In this document: piece by piece, positions 1 to 4,943 of the stretch
How positions within the stretch are numbered: the first letter of the stretch is position 1
How the letters are laid out: every line of letters starts with the position of its first letter
Assembly: GCA_030603265.1 (NCBI GenBank)
Contig: JAUVYD010000108.1
Span: 1-5,872 of the forward strand
DNA: 5,872 bases
DNA from: Dehalococcoidia bacterium
GTDB taxonomy: Bacteria > Chloroflexota > Dehalococcoidia > GIF9 > AB-539-J10
Direction: 5' to 3'
Notes under the pieces: model-generated
The model's input: the letters and a program-made list of their open reading frames with translations, nothing else
Databases searched by the model: none
Told to the model about the DNA's origin: nothing
Made by a program: the position numbers and the translations under genes

Positions 1-865
1 CCTCGTCGTCGTAGGCATAGCTACCCCGTAGCGACGGCAGCGTCGCGTCGTCAACGATATTGAGATGCGACGCCCCGAACTTCCGGCCCAGCGCCATCAG
101 ACTCCTGAGCTGCGGGTTCTGATAGACGAGGTCCGCCTCAGACAGGTGCCCGAACGCCTCGTGCGTGAATACTCCCGCAAGGACAGGGTCTAGAACGACC
201 GTGTACTCGCCGCCTTTCACGTTCGGTGCGTCGAGAAGCGCGGCCGCGCGCCTCGCCACGTCCCGCGCCTTGTCGTGGAGCGCCTCGATGGCGGCGAACT
301 CCCCGACGCTTCCCAGGCTCACTCCGGCCTGCTGCACCTCGTCACCGTCACGGGCAATCGCGGTGAGGCGGAGCGAGAGGTCGGGGACCCTCTGCTCGAT
401 GTAGCTGCCATCCGAGGCGGCATAGCGCACGGTACGCTCGGCATCGGCGTAGGAGACCTGCGAGCTCTGAATCCTCGGGCTGGACATAATGATGTCGTTG
501 TACTCGTCGAGAAGCCCCTTCTTCTCTTCGAGGGACACTGCTGCCACTCTTCGTGCAGGCAGAGAGGCCACACTGGCCTCACATGGCTCCCGCTCCGGCA
601 GCGCGAGAGCCTCGCCGCTCGCGTGACGCGCGTCCTCGACTGCGCGGGCAACGCTCTCGCGCAGGGCACCGGTGTCATTGAAGCTCGCGAAGCCCCAGCC
701 GCCGTTCACAAGCGCGCGGACGCAGCCACCGGTGTCGCTCGTGAGGCTTGCCTCATCAAGCTGCCGCCCGCGGTAGTTGATGCGGGACACGGTCCGCTCT
801 TCGTAGCGGATCTCGACGTAGTCCGCGTTGTGATTGCGCAGTGCTTCAGAAAGACTGTTTCTCAT
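1..865 (-). CDS. tldD: TldD-family (TldD/PmbA) zinc metalloprotease, C-terminus outside window
   Basis: Translating the minus strand from ATG at 865-863 gives 288 open codons that run off the left edge with no stop. Residues 235-240 read HEAFGH, the HExxxH zinc motif of the TldD subunit, followed by SEAD. The partner TldE/PmbA normally lacks this motif, so this is the catalytic-type subunit. The N-terminal half (about 1-215) has the usual TldD/PmbA layout, with a YRGRQLDEAS strand followed by GGWGFAS. Family members are about 450-480 residues, so roughly 170-190 residues, including the expected third zinc ligand, lie outside. TldD/TldE is a cytoplasmic heterodimer that degrades unfolded or leader peptides and, in E. 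coli, matures microcin B17 and CcdA. No tldE is visible here; it may lie downstream, beyond base 1. There is no clear ribosome binding site before the ATG. The codon just upstream is not a start and no better in-frame start was found. Family call is firm; the substrate is unknown. Confidence 0.92.
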   Translation of the reverse strand, partial: MRNSLSEALRNHNADYVEIRYEERTVSRINYRGRQLDEASLTSDTGGCVRALVNGGWGFASFNDTGALRESVARAVEDARHASGEALALPEREPCEASVASLPARRVAAVSLEEKKGLLDEYNDIIMSSPRIQSSQVSYADAERTVRYAASDGSYIEQRVPDLSLRLTAIARDGDEVQQAGVSLGSVGEFAAIEALHDKARDVARRAAALLDAPNVKGGEYTVVLDPVLAGVFTHEAFGHLSEADLVYQNPQLRSLMALGRKFGASHLNIVDDATLPSLRGSYAYDDE

Positions 866-902
866 AGGGAGCCAACACGATGGGAATAGTCGCAGGTAAT
901 GT

Positions 903-932
903 ATTCTATCGCACGCGGGACGGCGGGGGCAA
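903..932 (-). promoter_or_regulatory. Possible sigma-70-type promoter for the tldD-like gene
   Basis: On the minus strand TTGCCC (932-927, 4 of 6 matches to the -35) and TAGAAT (908-903, 5 of 6 to the -10) are separated by 18 bases. Transcription would begin near 896, giving a leader of about 30 bases before the ATG at 865. This was found by eye. The -10 overlaps the stop codon of the possible small peptide at 906-971, so that peptide and this promoter may be alternatives. Confidence 0.4.
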
Positions 933-971
933 AACCCACCACAGCCAGGCCCTGAACAGCCATTTCCTCAT
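906..971 (-). CDS. Possible 21-residue Trp-rich peptide upstream of tldD (speculative)
   Basis: The minus strand has ATG at 971-969, then 20 more codons and TAG at 908-906. A GAGGAG ribosome binding site (983-978) lies six bases before the ATG. The peptide starts MRKWLFRAWLWWVL and ends in a Pro/Ser/Arg tail. It has four Trp in 21 residues and a hydrophobic core between basic ends, which could be a membrane-seeking peptide or a translated leader. A short hairpin can form in its mRNA (940-922, GGTGGG against CCCGCC). It ends 40 bases before the tldD start. No family is recognised. In a GC-rich region a short frame like this can arise by chance, so treat it as a candidate only. Confidence 0.2.
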   Translation of the reverse strand: MRKWLFRAWLWWVLPPPSRVR

Positions 972-1021
972 CTTCTGCTCCTCTTTTCTCGCTTCCATTT
1001 CCCCGGCGAACGCTGCGGTCG

Positions 1022-1051
1022 TTAGCGTTTCCTCACCCCCTGGGATATACT
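1022..1051 (+). promoter_or_regulatory. Weak candidate promoter for the SWIM protein gene
   Basis: TATACT at 1046-1051 is a good -10 (5 of 6 matches). TTAGCG at 1022-1027 is a poor -35 (3 of 6) with an 18-base spacer. Transcription would start near 1058, leaving a leader of about 80 bases before the ATG at 1142. The local AT-rich island around 1044-1060 in otherwise GC-rich sequence supports a promoter here, but the -35 is doubtful. Confidence 0.3.
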
Positions 1052-1141
1052 TTTGATTGCAGACAGGGCGTCGCGTCCCCCCACCACCAAGCTCTGCGCT
1101 CCGCCTTTGTGTGTTACTGATTTCGCAAGGAGGGCGTGCGG

Positions 1142-1399
1142 ATGAGGTCAAGCCTGATCGGAAAGATTGAGAAGGCCAGACGATATGCGACAGAACCGGG
1201 CCGTGTGACACTGAGTGGTCTCACGGCCGATTTTCATGGCGAGAACGCCGAACATAAGCTCAGCTACTCCGACGGCAAGTGGAATTGCACCTGCTCTTTC
1301 TTCGGGCAGTGGGAAACCTGCAGCCACGTAATGGCGCTGCAGGAGATGTTCAAACTGGAGCTTCCGAAAGAGGCTCTGGCATCCTTGCCCGAGGAGTAG
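1142..1399 (+). CDS. Small SWIM-type zinc-finger protein (85 aa)
   Basis: Residues 47-66 read WNCTCSFFGQWETCSHVMAL. This gives C49-x-C51, eight residues, then C60-x-H62, matching the SWIM zinc finger consensus CxC...CxH, including the aromatic residues and the helix after the His. SWIM domains bind DNA or protein and usually sit inside larger proteins such as SWI2/SNF2 ATPases, MuDR-type transposases and Shu-complex-type factors. Here almost nothing else is present: a basic N-terminal helix (1-17), a beta-rich stretch (about 21-45) and a short acidic tail. I chose ATG 1142 because AAGGAGG at 1127-1133 is then eight bases away; the in-frame GTG at 1136 would leave only two. The gene stands alone on its strand and converges on folC 30 bases away. 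The domain call is good. The function is unknown; a DNA- or protein-binding adaptor is a guess. Confidence 0.82.
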   Translation: MRSSLIGKIEKARRYATEPGRVTLSGLTADFHGENAEHKLSYSDGKWNCTCSFFGQWETCSHVMALQEMFKLELPKEALASLPEE

Positions 1400-1420
1400 G
1401 CAGCGGCTCAGCACCGTGCA

Positions 1421-1444
1421 GGCCCGTCCTTACGTCGGCGGGCC
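1421..1444. other. Hairpin across the folC stop codon between convergent genes
   Basis: GGCCCG at 1421-1426 is perfectly complementary to CGGGCC at 1439-1444. Bases 1427-1428 can add a wobble and a C-G pair with 1437-1438, leaving an eight-base loop that contains the folC stop (1430-1432). It lies between the ends of two converging genes, where a shared terminator would be expected. No T-rich run follows on either strand, so it is not a standard intrinsic terminator. It may protect the 3' end or be chance. Confidence 0.3.
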
Positions 1445-2785
1445 GTCCTTCCAGCACATGTACATGCCTTCCTCCTGCCACAGCCGCAGCACGTCCGCTA
1501 CAAGATACAGCGACCCTGTCACGCAGACCATTCCATCCTCGTCCGCCATCTCTCCCGCGCGAATGAGTGCTCTTCCCGGCTCCGTCTCGGTGACCACGCT
1601 CACTCCGAGACCGCTGAGGCGGGCAGCGATATCATGCGGCTCTGCCGCCCGCGCCTGCGTTGAGCGGGTCACGACGAACCGTCCCCCCAGCCTCACCAGC
1701 TCCGCTGCGGCTCCCTCGATATCCTTGTCGCCGGAGAACCCGAGCACGAGCACGATGCGTCCCCGCACCCGAAGCGCATCCAGACTCTCAGCCAGTCTCC
1801 GCATCGAGGCAGCGTTGTGCGCCCCATCCAGCAGCAGGAGAGGACGCTCCCGCAGCACCTGGAACCTCCCGGGCCACTGCACATCACCCAATCCCTCGGC
1901 CATGCACCTCTCATCCAGGCAGAGTCCCCGTCCACGGAGCACCTGCAGCGCGGTTACAGCTGTGGCGACGTTCTCAGCCTGAAAGGAACCGGCCAGAGGA
2001 ACCCGGACACGCCTCTCTCCGAAGGGACCCTCCACGCGGATGCTCTGCCCTGAGAGGTCCTGTTCCTCAACGCGCCAGCAGACATCCTCACCGACCCGCA
2101 CGAGTTGCACGTCCCGGTCGCGACAGACAGCCTCAATCACCCGGCCAGCCTCCAGCGGCTGGGGCGCGCTCACCACGATTGTCCCGGGCTTGATGATTCC
2201 CGCCTTCTCCCGGGCTATCTTCTCGACTGTGTCGCCCAGGACCGCCGTGTGTTCGAGGCTTATCGGCGTTATGACACAGAGGTCCGGCATCACCACGTTG
2301 GTCGCGTCCAGCCTGCCACCCAACCCCACCTCGAGAACCTGGACATCGACCTCCCTATCCCTGAAGTGGCAGAAGGCGAGGACGGTCAGTATCTCGAAGT
2401 AGGTCAGGCGGCGCCGACGCGGCTCCGCGAGAACGGCCTCCACCTGCGGGCGGATGGCCTGCAATACAGCATCGAGTTCCCCCGGGGAGACACAGGCCCC
2501 ATCCACCCTGATCCGCTCGCCGATGTGCAGCAGGTGAGGCGAGGTGTAGAGCCCTGTCCTATGGCCGCACGCGCTCAACGCGCTCGCAACCATCGCCGCA
2601 ACGCTGCCCTTACCCTTGCTCCCTGCAACGTGAACCGTGCACGGCGCCCTGTGAGGATCGCCCAGACGGCGCAGCAGTTCGTTGACGTGGCCGAGGTCGT
2701 AGCCCGCCGAGGCGAAGCCGAAACCGGGCACTACCTCGTAGTTGACGAATGAGTCCAGGTAACGCTCGACGCTCGAGTAGTCCAC
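1430..2785 (-). CDS. folC: FolC: folylpolyglutamate synthase / dihydrofolate synthase
   Basis: This cytoplasmic Mur-ligase-family enzyme uses ATP to add glutamate to tetrahydrofolates and, in bifunctional members, to join dihydropteroate to glutamate. At 451 residues it is full length. The visible motifs run in family order: P-loop HVAGSKGKGS (52-61), YTSPHL (80-85), TYFE (128-131), EVGLGGRLDATN (152-163), SLEHTAVLGDT (176-186), EKAGIIK (193-199, with the likely carbamylated Lys194), WPGRFQ (304-309), LDGAHN (319-324) and TGSLYLV (423-429). The start is GTG at 2785, since the protein then begins at the normal family N-terminus. No ribosome binding site precedes it, and the promoter -10 is only 14 bases upstream, so the mRNA is nearly leaderless. 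It is transcribed divergently from the MaoC/pyrF operon and ends 30 bases from the SWIM gene. Whether it retains dihydrofolate synthase activity as well as polyglutamylation cannot be decided from sequence alone. Confidence 0.97.
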   Translation of the reverse strand: MDYSSVERYLDSFVNYEVVPGFGFASAGYDLGHVNELLRRLGDPHRAPCTVHVAGSKGKGSVAAMVASALSACGHRTGLYTSPHLLHIGERIRVDGACVSPGELDAVLQAIRPQVEAVLAEPRRRRLTYFEILTVLAFCHFRDREVDVQVLEVGLGGRLDATNVVMPDLCVITPISLEHTAVLGDTVEKIAREKAGIIKPGTIVVSAPQPLEAGRVIEAVCRDRDVQLVRVGEDVCWRVEEQDLSGQSIRVEGPFGERRVRVPLAGSFQAENVATAVTALQVLRGRGLCLDERCMAEGLGDVQWPGRFQVLRERPLLLLDGAHNAASMRRLAESLDALRVRGRIVLVLGFSGDKDIEGAAAELVRLGGRFVVTRSTQARAAEPHDIAARLSGLGVSVVTETEPGRALIRAGEMADEDGMVCVTGSLYLVADVLRLWQEEGMYMCWKDGPPT

Positions 2786-2799
2786 GCTGATAGCCGCCG

Positions 2800-2808
2800 A
2801 TTATAGCA
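2800..2808 (-). promoter_or_regulatory. Extended -10 promoter for folC
   Basis: The minus strand reads TGCTATAAT from 2808 to 2800: a perfect TATAAT preceded by TGn, the extended -10 form that can work without a -35. No convincing -35 is present at 17-18 bases. The predicted start of transcription is near 2793, only about eight bases before the GTG start of folC. That leaves no room for a ribosome binding site. Confidence 0.6.
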
Positions 2809-2826
2809 CTGCTGCCCATCGCCTCC

Positions 2827-2856
2827 TTGCAACGTGACGGGGGCTAACCCTACAAT
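2827..2856 (+). promoter_or_regulatory. Promoter for the MaoC-pyrF-DUF951 operon
   Basis: TTGCAA (2827-2832, 4 of 6) and TACAAT (2851-2856, 5 of 6) are spaced by 18 bases. The predicted transcription start is near 2863, giving a leader of about 25 bases. GGAGGG at 2874-2879 lies seven bases before the GTG at 2887. The promoter faces away from the folC promoter and the two -10 elements lie about 45 bases apart, so one bound regulator could affect both. Confidence 0.55.
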
Positions 2857-2886
2857 ACAGGCACTACTCACCCGGAGGGATACGGC

Positions 2887-3321
2887 GTGGCACAGCAGGT
2901 GTACTACGAAGACGTTGCGGAGGGTCAGGAGATCCCCGCGCTGAAGAAGCATCCGACAAGGCGTCAACTCGTCATGTGGGCGGGCGCATCGGAGGACTTC
3001 TACGAGATTCACTACGATACCGATTTCGCGAGGAAGAACAAGCTTGACAACGTCGTCGTGCACGGCCGTCTCAAGGCCGCATTCCTCGGCCAGCTCCTGA
3101 CCGACTGGATAAGCCCCGACGGCGCGCTGAAGAAGATGAGCTGCCGCTATAAGGGCACGGACCCGTCGAACGAGGACATGTCAATCAGGGGCACCGTGAC
3201 GGCAAAACGGGTGGAAGGAAACGAACACCTGGTCGACCTCGACATCAGGACAGAGAGACCGGACGGATCGATAACGACCCAGGGTTCCGCCACGGTATCG
3301 CTGCCGTCGCGCGGCGCGTGA
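2887..3321 (+). CDS. MaoC-type hotdog dehydratase, catalytic subunit (HadB-like)
   Basis: This 144-residue single-hotdog protein belongs to the MaoC/(R)-specific enoyl hydratase family, which adds or removes water across the 2,3 double bond of an acyl-CoA or acyl-ACP. The hydratase motif is visible: WAGASEDFYEIHYD at 31-44, with Asp37 and His42 five residues apart as in PhaJ and HadB, followed by VVVHG at 56-60. The usual GDxNPxH is altered to EDFYEIH, but the two catalytic residues remain. GTG 2887 is chosen because GGAGGG lies seven bases upstream and the protein starts at the normal family position. The next gene encodes a second hotdog protein without the His. The lengths (144 and 161) are close to HadB (142) and HadA/HadC (158/166) of Mycobacterium, so the two probably form a heterodimer with this as the catalytic half. 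The acyl substrate is not known. Confidence 0.88.
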   Translation: MAQQVYYEDVAEGQEIPALKKHPTRRQLVMWAGASEDFYEIHYDTDFARKNKLDNVVVHGRLKAAFLGQLLTDWISPDGALKKMSCRYKGTDPSNEDMSIRGTVTAKRVEGNEHLVDLDIRTERPDGSITTQGSATVSLPSRGA

Positions 3322-3354
3322 CGGCTACCCAGACCACTGAAGGAGGATGTCGCT

Positions 3355-3840
3355 GTGAACGAGAGACTACTCACACTCGAAGATATGCAGAAGTTCATCG
3401 GCACCGAGGCGAAGCCTCACGTGCTGCATGTAGAGAAGGAGCTGGTGCGGCACTTCGTGGAGGCCGTTCAGGACCCGAACCCCCTGTGGACCGACGAGGA
3501 TTACGCGAAGGCGACCCGCCACGGCGGCACCCTGGCCCCACCTCACATCTTCTGCGCGTGCATGACAATCGCCCGCTGCAGCCCGGAGGCGGGGGTGATT
3601 CCAATCCCCGTCCCCGAGGTGCCGTTGCCGAGGGAGAACACCCTTGAGGGCGAGGAGGCGTGGGAGTTCTTCACTCCACTGCGAGCAGGAGACGTAATTA
3701 CCTCGCGAACGAAATTGACAGACGTCAAGAGACGTGAGGGCCGGCTTGGCGAGATGTTCATCCTCGTGTACGAGGCCGAGTCCGTGAACCAGCGAGGCGA
3801 ACTCGTCGCGCGCAGCACTAACACCATCGTCAACTACTAG
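3355..3840 (+). CDS. MaoC-like N-terminal-type dehydratase subunit (HadA/HadC-like)
   Basis: This 161-residue protein resembles the FAS1-like/MaoC N-terminal dehydratase domain. The hallmark stretch is FVEAVQDPNPLWTDEDYA (34-51), followed by RHGGTLAPPHIF (55-66), the family's GG..APP segment. Asp40 and NP (42-43) are kept, but the position of the catalytic His is Trp45, so it is unlikely to carry out hydration alone. In two-part hydratases (HadA/HadC, or the N-terminal half of eukaryotic hydratase 2) this half shapes the acyl-chain pocket and the other half supplies Asp/His. The GTG start at 3355 is supported by AGGAGG at 3341-3346, eight bases upstream. It follows the first MaoC gene by 33 bases and precedes pyrF by 15, so co-expression is very likely. 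Pairing with the upstream protein is inferred. The acyl substrate (fatty acid, hydroxyacyl-CoA or branched dicarboxyl-CoA) cannot be read from the sequence. Confidence 0.86.
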   Translation: MNERLLTLEDMQKFIGTEAKPHVLHVEKELVRHFVEAVQDPNPLWTDEDYAKATRHGGTLAPPHIFCACMTIARCSPEAGVIPIPVPEVPLPRENTLEGEEAWEFFTPLRAGDVITSRTKLTDVKRREGRLGEMFILVYEAESVNQRGELVARSTNTIVNY

Positions 3841-3855
3841 CCCAGGGAAGACGGC

Positions 3856-4656
3856 ATGAACTTCCAGACAAAACTCCGAGATGCCATAGCACGCAACAAC
3901 AGCCTTCTCTGCGTGGGACTGGACCCGAACCCCGGTCTCATGCCTCCAGGCATCACAGTGGCCCGGTTCAACCGGGCAATCATCGACGCGACGTGCGACC
4001 TGGTGTGCGCCTACAAGCCCAACCTCGCGTTCTACGAGGCAACCGGACTGGAAGGCCTGCGAGCGCTCGAGGAGACGCTCGCGCATATACCTCCGGACAT
4101 CCCCACCATCGGCGACGCCAAGCGAGGTGATATCGGCAACACCGCGCGGGAGTACGCGAGAGCCCTGTACGATTACTTCGGTTTCGACGCGGCTACCGTG
4201 AGCCCGTACCTCGGTTTCGATTCCGTTGAGCCCTTCATCAGCTACGCGGACAAGGGCGTCTTTCTCCTCTGTCGCACGTCGAATCCGAGTGCGAGGGACT
4301 TCCAGGACCTCCAGGTGGACGGCCGTCCGCTGTACGAGCACGTCGCGGACAAGGCCCGCGAGTGGAATGTCCACGGGAACATCGGCCTTGTCGTCGGAGC
4401 CACCTATCCGGCCGAACTGGCACGCATCCGCGAGTTGTGTCCCAGAATGTGTCTGCTCGTGCCCGGTATCGGCGCACAGGGCGGCGACCTGCCCGCCGTG
4501 GTGCGGCGCGGCACAGACAAGTCAGGGGCCAACGCCATAATCAACGTGTCGCGCAAGGTGCTCTACGCCTCGCAGGAATCCGACTTCGCAGGGGTGGCAC
4601 GGGCCGCGGCGAGCGCGCTGCGGGACGAGATAAACGAGCACCGTCCCCACGCGTGA
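3856..4656 (+). CDS. pyrF: PyrF: orotidine 5'-phosphate decarboxylase (long form)
   Basis: This enzyme converts OMP to UMP, the last step of de novo pyrimidine synthesis, in the cytoplasm. At 266 residues it is the longer bacterial form (type 2) rather than the roughly 230-residue E. coli form. The barrel motifs are in order: GLDPNP (21-26), KPN (54-56), the catalytic signature DAKRGDIGNT (87-96, with Asp87, Lys89 and Asp92), TVSPYLG (114-120), RTSNP (140-144), GLVVGAT (177-183), phosphate-binding VPGIGAQGG (202-210) and INVSR (229-233). All key residues are present. ATG 3856 has AGGGA at 3844-3848 seven bases before it. The gene lies 15 bases after the MaoC-like gene and 25 before the DUF951 gene, so it appears co-transcribed. 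No other pyr gene is in view, and no PyrR-type attenuator is seen upstream of the operon. Confidence 0.97.
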   Translation: MNFQTKLRDAIARNNSLLCVGLDPNPGLMPPGITVARFNRAIIDATCDLVCAYKPNLAFYEATGLEGLRALEETLAHIPPDIPTIGDAKRGDIGNTAREYARALYDYFGFDAATVSPYLGFDSVEPFISYADKGVFLLCRTSNPSARDFQDLQVDGRPLYEHVADKAREWNVHGNIGLVVGATYPAELARIRELCPRMCLLVPGIGAQGGDLPAVVRRGTDKSGANAIINVSRKVLYASQESDFAGVARAAASALRDEINEHRPHA

Positions 4657-4681
4657 ACGCTGTGTCAGAGGAGGCGACCAC

Positions 4682-4888
4682 GTGGCAACCGACATCCATC
4701 TCGGCGACCTGGTCACTCTCCGCAAGGCTCACCCCTGCGGCAGCACCACCTGGGAGGTCACGAGGGTCGGTGCAGACGTCGGCCTCAAGTGCCTCGGCTG
4801 CGGCCATGTTGTGCTCCTGCCACGCCACGAGTTCCGTACGAGAGTGAGAATGGTTCGGAGGCGGGCAGGTGAGCAAGGGGACATCTAG
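4682..4888 (+). CDS. DUF951 family protein (68 aa)
   Basis: This matches the small DUF951 family of Firmicutes and Chloroflexota in length and order of motifs: an N-terminal GDLVTLRKAHPCGS (8-21), WEVTRVGADV (24-33), KCLGCGHVVLLPR (36-48) and a basic tail (52-61). Cys19, Cys37, Cys40 and possibly His42 could bind one zinc ion. The family has no established function; a compact beta-barrel, possibly nucleic-acid-binding, is a guess from its size and charge. GTG 4682 is chosen because AGAGGAGG (4667-4674) is seven bases upstream and the protein then begins in the usual place. It sits 25 bases after pyrF as the fourth gene of the operon. Its last codons contain a ribosome binding site and a GTG (4869) that could start dinB. 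Confidence 0.87.
   Translation: MATDIHLGDLVTLRKAHPCGSTTWEVTRVGADVGLKCLGCGHVVLLPRHEFRTRVRMVRRRAGEQGDI
4856..4871 (+). promoter_or_regulatory. Ribosome binding site and alternative GTG start for dinB
   Basis: CGGAGG at 4856-4861 is followed seven bases later by GTG at 4869-4871, inside the end of the DUF951 gene and in frame with dinB without an intervening stop. This would add 25 residues (MSKGTSSPH...) and couple dinB translation to DUF951. The added stretch has fewer G/C third positions than the genes around it and no similarity to known DinB N-termini, so I prefer the later start. Confidence 0.4.
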
Positions 4889-4908
4889 CCCCCACGCACA
4901 GCATTATG

Positions 4909-4937
4909 TTGCACCACCAGCCGCGGCCAACTACAAT
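4909..4937 (+). promoter_or_regulatory. Possible dinB promoter giving a leaderless mRNA
   Basis: TACAAT at 4932-4937 (5 of 6 matches to the -10) lies 17 bases after TTGCAC (4909-4914, 3 of 6 to the -35). Transcription would start about six to seven bases later, at or next to the GTG at 4944, so the mRNA would be leaderless. This agrees with the lack of a ribosome binding site before that GTG. No LexA-like palindrome was recognised nearby. Confidence 0.4.
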
Positions 4938-4943
4938 CCGGCT

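Noticed and set aside
275..889. 204-codon plus-strand frame
   Set aside because: It is antisense to the tldD-like gene, which has the HEAFGH motif and proper frame. No family features.
1136..1141. GTG 1136 as the start of the SWIM protein
   Set aside because: It lies only two bases after AAGGAGG, too close for initiation. ATG 1142, eight bases away, fits better.
866..1141. tRNA, riboswitch or other RNA gene in the largest gap
   Set aside because: No cloverleaf, recognised riboswitch core or terminator with T-tract was seen. Only promoter-like boxes and short inverted repeats are present.
906..1211. Full 101-codon minus-strand frame reaching into the SWIM gene
   Set aside because: Its first part is antisense to the SWIM gene and its composition is not protein-like. 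Only the last 21 codons, with their own ribosome binding site, were kept as a weak candidate.
2105..2752. 215-codon plus-strand frame
   Set aside because: It is antisense to folC, where the P-loop and other motifs are intact; no domain recognised.
3367..4374. 335-codon open frame on the minus strand
   Set aside because: It lies fully antisense to the second MaoC gene and pyrF, both with clear motifs. Its translation has no recognisable domain. Long antisense frames are expected in GC-rich coding DNA.
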